Positions 40,749 to 49,290 of a stretch of DNA of 49,333 nt are shown one piece after another. The notes under the pieces were generated by a model. The model searched no databases and was not told the DNA's origin. It worked only from the letters and a program-made list of their open reading frames with translations. Source of the DNA: Chloroflexota bacterium. Lineage in GTDB: Bacteria > Chloroflexota > Dehalococcoidia > Lucifugimonadales > UBA3495. The stretch lies in NCBI GenBank assembly GCA_028875055.1, contig JAPPGG010000024.1, positions 1 through 49,333 on the forward strand, given 5' to 3'. Numbering within the stretch: the stretch's first letter is position 1; every line of letters starts with the position of its first letter. The position numbers were made by a program, and so were the translations under genes.

Positions 40749-42125
40749 TTATACCAGCAGACTGATTGCCGCGCTGGCTATTCCGAGGAAGAGAAGGAAG
40801 CCAAACACATCGGTGAAGGTTGTCACCACCACTGCCGAGGCGACGGCCGGGTCTATTCCTATCCGGCGCAGGAACAGGGGGACTCCGGCCCCCGCTACCC
40901 CGGCGATGACCATGTTGCCTAGCATTGCCAGTCCCAGCACCATGCCCAGCGCGGGATTGCGCGTCCATAGCAGGGCTATGACCCCGACGAGCACGCCCAG
41001 CCAGACTCCGTGCAACACTCCAAGCAATGCCTCCCGGGTCAGCAGCCTCCACGCGCTGACTCCCACGAATTCACCCAGCGCTATTGACCGGACGATCATG
41101 GTGAGGGTCTGGGTTCCCCCTATTCCGCCCTGTCCTGCAACTACTGGAAGGAAGGCGGCCAGAATGACCACCTGGGCGAGAGTGGACTCGAACAGGCTGA
41201 TGGTAGCCGCAGCCAGGAAGGTCGTGCCCAGGTTGACGGTCAGCCAGGGAAGCCGGGTACGAATGGCCGATACCATGGAAGTCTCGCCCGAGTCGCCGCT
41301 CACGGCTCCGACATTCAACATCTGCCGTGTATCCTCTTCCACCACGGCGCTCAACAGGAATTCCGCGGGGATTACGCCAATAAGCGCTCCCTCCCACACC
41401 ACGGGCAATTGCATTATGTTGTAGTGACGCCGCAGCCTGGCGCATTCCGCCGCCGGTGTATCCGGCGTCACCGTCGCCGCCACGGGCCCCAGGATGTCCC
41501 GAATCCGGGCCTGCTCCAGGCTCAGGGCCAGGTCCACTACGGAAATCTGGCCGGCCAGCCCCCCGTTTCCGTCCACAACGTACACCCGGCTGAACTCGTA
41601 ACGCAGGCTTCCCATATCCCGCAGATTGGCCAAAGCCTCGGCTACCGTCTCATCCAGGCTGACGAAGGGATACTCCGGAACCATCAACGCGCCGGCGGTG
41701 CCGGTCGCGTATTGGAAAGCCTCTCTCTCGGCAACCTCCAGCTCCAGATTCCCCGATACTTCCCTCGCCTGGGGTAGCCGCATCTTGAGCAGAGTATGCA
41801 TGGCGTTTCGAGGATTGACCTGGTCCAATACGCCCGAAATCAACTGCGACCCCAGGTGAGCCGCCACCCTGCCGGCCTGCAGCGGGTTCATCTGCCGGAA
41901 CATCCAGGTCAACGTCTCCGGCTCCACAATTCTGACAATGGTGTCCCGACTGGACCGGGGCAGAGAGGCAATAATAGAGCCCATATCCGCCGGGTGAAGG
42001 GAACGTAGTCGTTCCCAGGCGATGGCCTCTTCTCCGGCCTTTATCAGGCTCCTGACTTCCCGTGCAATGTTGGAAGCCTCCCGGTGGGACAAGACCGGGG
42101 GCTGTTCGGAATTGGTCGGTTGCAT
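40749..42125 (-). CDS. mgtE: MgtE-type magnesium transporter
   Basis: A 458-residue MgtE: N-terminal helical domain (LRSLHPADMGSIIASLPRSS), two CBS domains (MVPEYPFVSLDETVAEALAN; LQLPVVWEGALIGVIPAEFL-like region), and a C-terminal membrane domain of five spans with FLPVVAGQGGIGGTQTLTMI and IDPAVASAVVVTTFTDVFGF. It admits Mg2+ and closes when the cytosolic domains bind Mg2+. In the pore region the family's usual GNAG reads GIGG. ATG overlaps the stop of the preceding BrkB gene (TAATG), so the two are co-translated. Confidence 0.92.
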   Translation of the reverse strand: MQPTNSEQPPVLSHREASNIAREVRSLIKAGEEAIAWERLRSLHPADMGSIIASLPRSSRDTIVRIVEPETLTWMFRQMNPLQAGRVAAHLGSQLISGVLDQVNPRNAMHTLLKMRLPQAREVSGNLELEVAEREAFQYATGTAGALMVPEYPFVSLDETVAEALANLRDMGSLRYEFSRVYVVDGNGGLAGQISVVDLALSLEQARIRDILGPVAATVTPDTPAAECARLRRHYNIMQLPVVWEGALIGVIPAEFLLSAVVEEDTRQMLNVGAVSGDSGETSMVSAIRTRLPWLTVNLGTTFLAAATISLFESTLAQVVILAAFLPVVAGQGGIGGTQTLTMIVRSIALGEFVGVSAWRLLTREALLGVLHGVWLGVLVGVIALLWTRNPALGMVLGLAMLGNMVIAGVAGAGVPLFLRRIGIDPAVASAVVVTTFTDVFGFLLFLGIASAAISLLV

Positions 42126-43912
42126 TATTCAGTCTCCTCTGGGCTGGTTATAACCACGTTCTCCGGGGGCGCCGGAGACCGGGGGCGCAGCTCCCCGGAC
42201 ACCCGGGCCAGGGCCGCACCGTACAGGAATATAACTCCGGCGTAGTACCCCCACATCAGCAGTACGACGGCAGACGCCACGGGACCGTAAATGACGTCCC
42301 TCTGGACCGCCAGGCCGGTGATCCAGAAGAAAAGGTGCTTGCCGGTTTCAAACAACAGCAGGGCGATCAATCCCCCAAAGGCGGCGTCCTTCCATTCAAC
42401 GGGGGTACGCGGCAGGTTGTGGTACAGCACAGCAAAGATAATCCCCGTCACTATTGCGGGCGAGGCCGTCAACAGCAGGCCGAGCGTCACCATCAGGACG
42501 CCGGAAACCTCACCGGGGCCCAGTATTCTCTCCCCGGCAAAGCCGATGGAGAGCTGCAGAAATGCGCTGGCGGAAACGGAAATTATCAGGACCAGGCCGA
42601 GAGCCGACGATATGAAAGCATCAGCCAGGTTGCCTCGGAAAGACCTGGGGGAATTCACCCCGAACACCCGGTTGACGGATCGGTTGGCGGCCAGGAAAAG
42701 GCCGTTGGCCGCAATCAGGACTCCCACCAGGGCTATCAGGCCCAGGGCAGCGGAATTGTTGATCAGGAGCTCTACGGATTCCTGGAATAAACCGGCGGAA
42801 GCGGGGAAGTAGTAAACGAGCAGGCCGTTGAGCGCCTGCCGTGCTGTCCCCGTGTCTGCCACTGCGGCAAAGACCAGAATTATCATCGCGACCAGTGGAA
42901 AGAAAGAAAGGACCGTGAAATAAGCCAGTGAAGCTGCCAGGTCGGTTACGCCCGCGCCCCACAGGGTTCGGGCCGCCACGAGGAGGGCCCTTCCCCTCCA
43001 GGTCCATTTCCAGGTCCATTGCGCCCCGGGCAGTTCCACCGCCAGTTTTTCTCCGACCTGGGACAGTTGCTGGCGCATCTCCGGGGCCAGGGAAGGCCGG
43101 GCAGCGGCAATGCTCCGCGCCAGCTCATCGCGAACTGTGGCCGCGTAAAACGGGCTGACCCGGTAGGCGGATTCCAACGCCCCAATTGCCGAAAGGGAAA
43201 CCAGCGCGTCCACCTCGGATGAAGTGTCCGCAGTCCTGTGCGCCTCCTCCGCCACCACATTTACGACCTCCCCGGCCATGGCGGCTATCTCTTCCCGGGA
43301 GCGTTCGTGATCCGCCGCCCGGTTAACCAGTTGGCCCGCCGAATCGCGCATCGCCCCGGCCATGTCTCCGCCCGCGGCGGCAATGCCGGTCGCAACCCCG
43401 CTTATGGTTGCCCTGGCAATATCGGTCAGGTCCTCTCCGGCGGCCAGCATGGCGTCCACCGCGCCTTCCACTGCCGCGCCGACCGCTTTCTCGCTTTCTA
43501 TCCCTACGGCCGCCGCGCCGACAATTGCCCCCTCTACCGCGCCCTGCCCCACCTCTACCACGTTCTCGCTCACTTCCCTGCCGCCGCTAATGGCTCCGGA
43601 GACCACTTCCTTTATGGCGGGAGCCGTAACCGACACAATCTGGTCGGTCCCCTCAATAACGCCAATGACGGTGTCCCGGACGAATGAGGTCGTTTCTCCG
43701 CTGATCTCTCCAACTGCATTGATGGCGCCCTCCACCGCCTCCCTGGCGAAGTGACCGGCGCCACGACCCACGGTCGGCACTCTCCTGGTCGCCAAGAGGG
43801 CCGCCACCCTTACCGCGCTTCCGGTCAGCCGTTTTCCGGCGCGGACTTCGCGGGAGAGCGAGGCCCTCATTATCTGACCGATTCGATGTGCTCTTTGACT
43901 CGATGAGCTCAT
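42125..43912 (-). CDS. YihY/BrkB-family membrane protein with long repetitive N-terminal region
   Basis: A 595-residue protein. Residues about 310-575 are the YihY/BrkB domain with six spans (LAASLAYFTVLSFFPLVAMI; GLIALVGVLIAANGLFLAAN; WKDAAFGGLIALLLFETGKH; YGPVASAVVLLMWGYYAGVI). Residues about 45-235 are Ala/Val/Gly-rich, helix-forming degenerate repeats around V-E-G-A-I/A-x-x-A (EAVEGAINAVGEISGET; GQGAVEGAIVGAAAVGIESE; KAVGAAVEGAVDAMLAAGED). Ordinary BrkB proteins are about 280-320 residues and lack this. AAGGGAGACT precedes the ATG. Coupled to mgtE. Function of BrkB proteins is not settled. Confidence 0.85.
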   Translation of the reverse strand: MSSSSQRAHRIGQIMRASLSREVRAGKRLTGSAVRVAALLATRRVPTVGRGAGHFAREAVEGAINAVGEISGETTSFVRDTVIGVIEGTDQIVSVTAPAIKEVVSGAISGGREVSENVVEVGQGAVEGAIVGAAAVGIESEKAVGAAVEGAVDAMLAAGEDLTDIARATISGVATGIAAAGGDMAGAMRDSAGQLVNRAADHERSREEIAAMAGEVVNVVAEEAHRTADTSSEVDALVSLSAIGALESAYRVSPFYAATVRDELARSIAAARPSLAPEMRQQLSQVGEKLAVELPGAQWTWKWTWRGRALLVAARTLWGAGVTDLAASLAYFTVLSFFPLVAMIILVFAAVADTGTARQALNGLLVYYFPASAGLFQESVELLINNSAALGLIALVGVLIAANGLFLAANRSVNRVFGVNSPRSFRGNLADAFISSALGLVLIISVSASAFLQLSIGFAGERILGPGEVSGVLMVTLGLLLTASPAIVTGIIFAVLYHNLPRTPVEWKDAAFGGLIALLLFETGKHLFFWITGLAVQRDVIYGPVASAVVLLMWGYYAGVIFLYGAALARVSGELRPRSPAPPENVVITSPEETE

Positions 43913-44626
43913 AGTCTCCCTTCAGGGGAATCACACTCCCCCTGCCATTGCGCCAGCAGCCAGGGCACAACCCTGGGACGCGGGCAGGCTCGGCTCCAAC
44001 CCAGGACCCTCATTCGACGTCGCGGCGCTGGGTTGCACCCGCCGGTATTGGACGACTGAAACACTTTGCTGACGTGAATGCCGGCGGCAGTCGGGCCCGT
44101 CCCTGCGCTTACGACTTCACTATAGCCTCTTCACTATAGCCTCGTTGCCGCCGCCCGACAGGGTAGCCCGAAACGAGCTCTCCGGCGGTGCCGCTGATTT
44201 CCTGAGCGGTACCCGGGTTCCCCAGACCGACTGGAGCGCCGGCCTCCGTCAGATTAGCCCCGGGGCCCGGCTGCCAACCTCGCGCTCCGTGCTGCCGCCA
44301 GCGTTGCCTCACCCGGGTCTATGCCGTTGCTTCCAGCGCCCGCAACGGAGCAAGGGACATGGATGCGCCTGAGGCGGCTCGCAGCAGGCCACCATACCGG
44401 GCGACCGGCAAGCCTGAGTGGGTCCCTGAATTTGTCGCTGCTGACGACCGAGAATGCAAGATCTATGGAGTCTGCCTTTCCTGAAGCCGCATTCTATTAT
44501 GTGGGACAACGGGAAAAGCTCAAACCCGGAGTCGGGGCAATCCCGTTATGGATTCAGGCTATAGGAGGCACAAATTCGGTGGGGCAGAGTCATGCCGCCC
44601 CGAGCCTGCCGCAGGGCCTGAGGTCC
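43913..44626. other. spacer with tandem 14-mer and MITE fragment
   Basis: No gene is supported in this 700-bp stretch. It contains a 14-bp tandem duplication at 44116-44143 and most of MITE fragment D. The promoter for the brkB-mgtE pair should be here, on the minus strand. Confidence 0.6.
44116..44143. repeat. 14-bp tandem duplication
   Basis: TTCACTATAGCCTC occurs twice head-to-tail. On the minus strand each copy holds TATAGT, a possible -10 hexamer for brkB-mgtE about 210 bp downstream. Confidence 0.8.
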
Positions 44627-44647
44627 TTATCCTCGGCCCGGTAGCGG
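44522..44647 (-). mobile_element. MITE right-half fragment (copy D)
   Basis: On the minus strand this aligns almost without gaps to 12089-12203 of the intact element, at roughly four of five bases by eye (for example GGACCTCAGGCCCT against GGACTTCAGGCCCT, and TATAGCCTGAATCC against TGTAGCCTGATTCT). It ends in a terminal-repeat-like GGGATTGCCCCG. The left half is missing. It merges with the end of the broken lipoprotein gene. Confidence 0.75.
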
Positions 44648-45584
44648 CTTGTCGAACTCGCTCTCCTTTTGGATTATGGCCCGCGCGTCCGGGTAAATCT
44701 CCCCCACGCCCAGTTGCCATGGGGTCCTGAAGTCCCGGACCTCCCCATATTCGCCCAGCGAAATCGGGTTAATCCAGGAGCCAAGCCTGGGTACAGCGGT
44801 TGGCTCCGCCGTCAGGGTGGCCCTCGGGAGTCGAGTGAGGCCCGGCGCGTCCGTTGGTTCAGGCATTGACTCAGTCGAAGTTGGTTCCGGTTCGGCAGGA
44901 CGGGTCTGGTCCGCGGGGACGTCTCCTGTCGTCGTCACACTATTTTCGCCTTCCTCTCCGGACGGAGTTGCTCCTGGCGCGCCGCCCGGCTCCGGGACAA
45001 CCTCTGTGGACGGGACTGGCGTTCCCTGGGGGGATGGTGTTTCGGTTCCAGCCTGGTCGGTCTCAGTTTCCGGCGCCGGAAGCGGCGCTTATTGCTCAAC
45101 CCCTACCGGTTCGGGAGCGCTCGTGGCGGGGGATGGCGTCACGGTTGGCGCTTCCGTCGCTGCGGGAGGCACGCTTTCTGTTGGCAGGGGTACCTCGCCC
45201 TCTACTGCGGTGGGGCCGGGGGGGTTGTAGGGGCCCCTCTTCCGGCGCGAAGTTTACCTCGGAAGGTGGAGCCGGGGCGCTGGTGGGGACTGATGCAGGG
45301 AGTCCGGAGCTTACCGGCGGGTCTATTGTGGGGATTGATTTCCCGCAAGCCGCCATCGCGATTATCAGCAGTGTGGCCAGGTACAGCCCGCTTCGGATTG
45401 CCAGACCGGCCGCATTGTTCCTGGCTGCTATGAAAGCATGCCCCTGTTGTGCCGCACTGAGTCGGGGGCGGCCGGCGGATATTGTCCTTGGGATTTTCTC
45501 GTCCTCGGGATGACTATATCGGGGAATTCCAGGGGCGGCGGGGACAGGAGATTCCTGGGAATGGCGATGCTGCCCCCAGGGCAT
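44627..45584 (-). pseudogene. broken Pro/Thr-rich lipoprotein gene
   Basis: Three pieces in order on the minus strand: a lipoprotein-like leader (SGLYLATLLIIAMAACGKS) with PASVPTSAPAPPSEVNF; after a frameshift in the C-run near 45225, PPGPTAVEGEVPLPTESVPP to VGVEQ; then an in-frame TAA at 45089-45091; then the same frame resumes APLPAPETETDQAGTETPSP and runs to a folded-looking end (LGSWINPISLGEYGEVRDF, GVGEIYPDARAIIQKESEF). The final PLPGRG-stop is encoded by MITE fragment D. No good start codon fits the signal peptide. Original function unknown. Confidence 0.65.
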
Positions 45585-45956
45585 TGGGGGGCCGAGGGGC
45601 CGCCCGGCTGGTTGTCTTATGTTTCTCGCGTTTCAGGGCAATATTCCCTGGCAGTCCTTCTCTATTGAATTGAAGGGCAAAAGGAGACTGGGCCCTGAAG
45701 CGCCAGCACACGCGGATGCCATCCTGGTTGCGGGCCTTGCTCCGCTGCTGGCACGCGGCCCTTTACCGATCCCGGGTCTGCTGGTCAGGAATGCTCCGGT
45801 CCAGGCATTGGCCGGCCAGCGCACTGTCAGCCTGGCAGGTATCCCCCACTTCAATTCAGTGGACATAGCTCAGTGGACATAGCCTGCCAGGAATGTCCTG
45901 AGCCGAAGGACGCCGGAACAAGCATAGCCGGGGTTTCGGGTGCCGGTTAGCCTTCC
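45585..45956. other. spacer with 14-bp tandem duplication
   Basis: No gene supported. CAGTGGACATAGCT/CAGTGGACATAGCC are adjacent 14-bp copies at 45857-45884, close to the 3' end of the acyl-CoA synthetase gene. Confidence 0.6.
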
Positions 45957-47579
45957 CTAACTGCCCACCACATAGTCCTGGTACCGGTCCCGCAACAGTT
46001 TCTTGTCGAACTTGCCCACACTGGTCTTGGGGATTTCTTCGATGAATACCACGTCGTCGGGCAGCCACCAGCGGGCGAAACGTCCACTGATGAATTCCAT
46101 AATCTGGGTCTTGTCCAGCGAACTTTCGGCCCCCTCCCGGGGAACGACGCAGGCCAGCGGGCGCTCCACCCAGGTGGGATGGGGTATGGCGATGACCGCC
46201 GCCTCCAGGACGTCGGGATGGGCAATGATTGCCGTTTCCAGGTCCACCGAGGAAATCCATTCCCCGCCGCTCTTTACCATGTCCTTGACGCGATCGCCGA
46301 TCTGGACGTAACCCTCCGGGTCCACCGAGGCGATATCCCCGCTATGGTACCATCCGTCAATGTAGGTTTCGGCGGTGCGCTCGTCGTTGTAGTATTCGCT
46401 GGAAATCCAGGGTCCCCGGAAAAGTAATTCGCCGCGCTGCTCGCCATCCCAGGGCAGGTCTTCCCCGTTTTCGTCCACCAGGCGCATTTCCAGGCCGGCC
46501 ACCACCAGGCCCTGGCTGCCGGCCAGTTCGTATTTCTCATCTTCGGGCAGGTCTTCCAGATGACCTTTGACCCGGTTGTAGGTAACGATCGGCGTGGCTT
46601 CGGTCATGCCGTAGGCGTGGACCAGGTCAACCCCCAGCCGCTCCTTGTAGGCCCTGATCACGCTGACGGGCACCGCGGAGCCGCCGCTGATTACCGCCCG
46701 CAGCGACGAAAAGTCGTACTCCTGCCCCGAGCGCTCCAGGTAGTCCAGCACTCCCACCCAGATGGTGGGTACGCCGGCGGTGACCGTCACCCTGTGCCGG
46801 TCTATCAGTTCGCAAATGGCCTGGGCGTCGGGACGGACGCCGGGCATTACCTGGTTGGCTCCAACGAAAGCGCTGGAATAGGGGAAGCCCCAGCAGTTGG
46901 CGTGGAACATGGGCACCATGGCCATAGTGGTGTCCCTCTCGCTGAAGGCCACCGTGTCCGCCATGCATTCGGTTAAGGAGTGCAGGTACAGGGCCCGGTG
47001 GGTATAGGTTACCCCCTTGGGCCTGCCAGTGGTGGCCGAGGTGTAACAGAGACCGGCAGGGTCCCACTCGTCCAGTTCCGGTGGCCTGAACTCATCGGAA
47101 GCCTGGGCCAGCAGCGTTTCGTAGCCGATGGCATTGGGCAGGGACGTAGCCGGTTCCGGGTCGTCGGTCAAAATGATGAAATGTTCTACCGACTCAAGCT
47201 GGGGAGCCAGGGCTTCCAGGATGGGACACAGGTCGGGGTCAACGAAGATTACCTTGTCCTGGGCATGGTTGACGATATAGACCAGGTCATCGGGGAAAAG
47301 CCGGATATTGATGGTGTGGTTCACCGCCCCCATCACCGGCGAGGCGAAATAGGCTTCCAGGTGGCGGTAGGTATTCCAGGCGAAGGTACCAACCCGGTCG
47401 CCCTTCTCAACTCCCAGGGAACCAAGGGCGTTGCACAACCGGTTTACCCGCGCGGCCATCTCTGCATAGGTGTAGCGATGGCTGCCTCCCTCGGTGCGGG
47501 TGATGATTTCCTTCCCGGGAAAGGCGGTCCTGGCCCGGTTAAGAATGCTGGGCACCAGCAGAGGATAGTGCATGGTCAT
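45957..47579 (-). CDS. acyl-CoA synthetase (AMP-forming)
   Basis: A 540-residue ANL-superfamily ligase that activates a medium- or long-chain fatty acid (or similar acid) through an acyl-AMP to the CoA ester. Motifs: CYTSATTGRPKGVTYTHRAL (P-loop-like, about residue 177), VHAYGMTEATPIVTYNRV, GWYHSGDIASVDPEGYVQIG, DRVKDMVKSGGEWISSVDLE and the C-terminal lysine in KTSVGKFDKKLLR. GAGGAGG lies 8 bases before ATG at 47579. Nearest in look to FadD3/DMSP-lyase-associated type enzymes; substrate not certain. Confidence 0.94.
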   Translation of the reverse strand: MTMHYPLLVPSILNRARTAFPGKEIITRTEGGSHRYTYAEMAARVNRLCNALGSLGVEKGDRVGTFAWNTYRHLEAYFASPVMGAVNHTINIRLFPDDLVYIVNHAQDKVIFVDPDLCPILEALAPQLESVEHFIILTDDPEPATSLPNAIGYETLLAQASDEFRPPELDEWDPAGLCYTSATTGRPKGVTYTHRALYLHSLTECMADTVAFSERDTTMAMVPMFHANCWGFPYSSAFVGANQVMPGVRPDAQAICELIDRHRVTVTAGVPTIWVGVLDYLERSGQEYDFSSLRAVISGGSAVPVSVIRAYKERLGVDLVHAYGMTEATPIVTYNRVKGHLEDLPEDEKYELAGSQGLVVAGLEMRLVDENGEDLPWDGEQRGELLFRGPWISSEYYNDERTAETYIDGWYHSGDIASVDPEGYVQIGDRVKDMVKSGGEWISSVDLETAIIAHPDVLEAAVIAIPHPTWVERPLACVVPREGAESSLDKTQIMEFISGRFARWWLPDDVVFIEEIPKTSVGKFDKKLLRDRYQDYVVGS

Positions 47580-47692
47580 GGATTCAGCCTCCTCGCCGGC
47601 CCCTCGACCGGGGAGCGCGAAGATTCATGCCGGGGTGTTTGCTTGCCAGGGAGCAACGGCAGTGGCCGGCGTCGCTGGCGGGACCAGGAGTT

Positions 47693-48085
47693 TCAAGGCG
47701 ATATGACTGAGAGTCCCTGGATTCGCTCAAAGTGTCCGCGGTTGTTGGTCAGAAGCGTCAGGTTATGGTGGATTGCCGTAGCGCCTACCAGCAGATCAAA
47801 ATCGGCAACAAGAAAACCGATGGAACGAAGTCGCCGCCGCTCACGTGCGAAGATATGACAAATTTCCTGGTTCACATTAACCAGTTCCAGGAAACCCAGC
47901 AACGCGTCAAGTGAGTGCCTTTCTTCATCTAAATTTCGTGCCCCGTAAAGCCCGTCAAATAATTCCGCGAGAGAGATAATGCTGATTCCAACCCCCACTG
48001 GTATCAGGTCTTGAACCCTTTGGACAGTTTCTTGAATACCATTCAGGTAGTCAATTGCCCAGTCAGTATCGATAAGGTATTCCAT
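47693..48085 (-). CDS. VapC-type PIN-domain toxin
   Basis: A 130-residue PIN-domain ribonuclease: EYLIDTDWAIDYLNG with the first acidic residue, ISIISLAELFDGLYGA with the Glu, VADFDLLVGATAIHHNLTLL with the third Asp, and TNNRGHFERIQGLSVI at the end. VapC toxins cleave tRNA or rRNA when unbound. It lies 4 bp after the antitoxin-like gene, and its ATG follows AATAAGGGA. Confidence 0.92.
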   Translation of the reverse strand: MEYLIDTDWAIDYLNGIQETVQRVQDLIPVGVGISIISLAELFDGLYGARNLDEERHSLDALLGFLELVNVNQEICHIFARERRRLRSIGFLVADFDLLVGATAIHHNLTLLTNNRGHFERIQGLSVISP

Positions 48086-48089
48086 TCCC

Positions 48090-48335
48090 TTATTCGCCGG
48101 GTGGCAATCTTGATCCGGTTCGCCGGGCTTCGTACAGTTCCTGCTTCAGCAAATCCCCGTCTATCTTTCCCATCCAGGCACCGGCAACTGACCTGGCAAT
48201 TTTCATTCTCTCGTCAAGCTCCACCGACCCGTTTACGTCAAACGAGATTTGCACCTCAGTGCCCTCTTCCATAGCCAGTTCCTCCAGTGGAACCAGAACT
48301 CCCCTGGAAAACTTGGCAGTAATCGTCTTTCTCAT
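48090..48335 (-). CDS. AF2212-like antitoxin
   Basis: An 81-residue protein. The first 35 residues (MRKTITAKFSRGVLVPLEEL then EEGTEVQISF) match the AF2212/DUF104 beta-barrel found in antitoxins paired with PIN toxins; the C-terminal helix (GKIDGDLLKQELYEARRTG) would wrap the toxin. GGGAAGAGT precedes the ATG. Forms a bicistron with the VapC-like gene. Confidence 0.82.
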   Translation of the reverse strand: MRKTITAKFSRGVLVPLEELAMEEGTEVQISFDVNGSVELDERMKIARSVAGAWMGKIDGDLLKQELYEARRTGSRLPPGE

Positions 48336-48398
48336 ACTCTTCCCGCCCGCAATAGCGGTGGATTAGACCCACCCTGCGCTGGATAAGGGTACCGTTCC

Positions 48399-49193
48399 TT
48401 ACCCGCTCTTGATGCTCACCCCGCCGTCCACGGCCCAGGTCTGCCCGGTTACGTACGCGGCGGCCGGGGAGGCCAGGAAGACGGACAGGTAACCAATTTC
48501 CTTGAGGTAGCCCACGCGGCCCAGGGGCACCTGCTCTTTGGCGGCGTCCTGGCGGGCCTGGTAGGCTTCGGATGACATCTGGTCGGGATCGGGAAAGCTG
48601 CCCGGGGCCACCGAGTTGACCCGAACTCCGTAGGGGGCCCACTCCTGGGCCAGGGACTCGGTGAAGCGCATAACGCCAGCCTTGGCGGCGTCGTAGGCGG
48701 CGGAACCCTGTCTGCCCCGGAAGGCGGCCCAACCAGAAATATTGATCACCGAACCCTGTCCCCGATCCAGCAGGTGCTGCCCAAATGCTCGGCAGCCCTG
48801 GAAGGCCTCGGTGAGGTTGACGTCCACGATAAAGTGCCACTCCTCTTCGCTCATGCCCTCAACACTGATGCCGGGGAGCTTTACCACGGGCTTGCGGATG
48901 GCGTCCCCCACGCAGGTTACCAGGGTATCCAGGTGCCCAAATTCGGCCAGGGCCTGCTGGGCGATGCGGTCCATATCCTCGGCGCGGGTCGCGTCGCCGG
49001 TAAGGGGCAGCGCGGTCTGGCCCAACGCCCGAATCTGGGCCGACACCGCGTTAACACCGGTGTCGGTCAGTCCCGTTATTGCCACGTCTGCGCCAGCCTC
49101 GGCGAAAGCCAGGGCAATGCCCTTGCCTATACCGCGACCGGCCCCCGTGATCAGCACTTTCTGTCCGGCAATTTCAAACTCTGGAAGGCTCAT
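48399..49193 (-). CDS. SDR-family oxidoreductase
   Basis: A 264-residue short-chain dehydrogenase: VLITGAGRGIGKGIALAFAE (TGxxxGxG), LVTCVGDA in place of NNAG, NISGWAAFRGRQGSAAYDAA with catalytic Ser and Tyr followed by K in AAKAG, and VRVNSVAPGSF, YVTGQTWAVDGGVSIKSG at the end. It reduces a keto group or oxidises an alcohol with NAD(P); substrate unknown. GGAGGGG lies 5-6 bases before the ATG. Closest to 3-oxoacyl-ACP-reductase-like (FabG-type) enzymes. Confidence 0.93.
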   Translation of the reverse strand: MSLPEFEIAGQKVLITGAGRGIGKGIALAFAEAGADVAITGLTDTGVNAVSAQIRALGQTALPLTGDATRAEDMDRIAQQALAEFGHLDTLVTCVGDAIRKPVVKLPGISVEGMSEEEWHFIVDVNLTEAFQGCRAFGQHLLDRGQGSVINISGWAAFRGRQGSAAYDAAKAGVMRFTESLAQEWAPYGVRVNSVAPGSFPDPDQMSSEAYQARQDAAKEQVPLGRVGYLKEIGYLSVFLASPAAAYVTGQTWAVDGGVSIKSG

Positions 49194-49290
49194 TTTGCCC
49201 CTCCGGCATGGGAGAAATAGCTTTCTGGCAGTGTAAGGCCAATGGGAATTAGCGTCAACGCAAACCTGGTCCGGGTAGCTGTTCAGAGTT

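Noticed and set aside
44817-45230. 137-codon Gly/Ser/Val-rich plus-strand frame
   Set aside because: It is the complement of the Pro/Thr/Glu-rich stalk of the minus-strand lipoprotein remnant, a usual artefact of such repeats.
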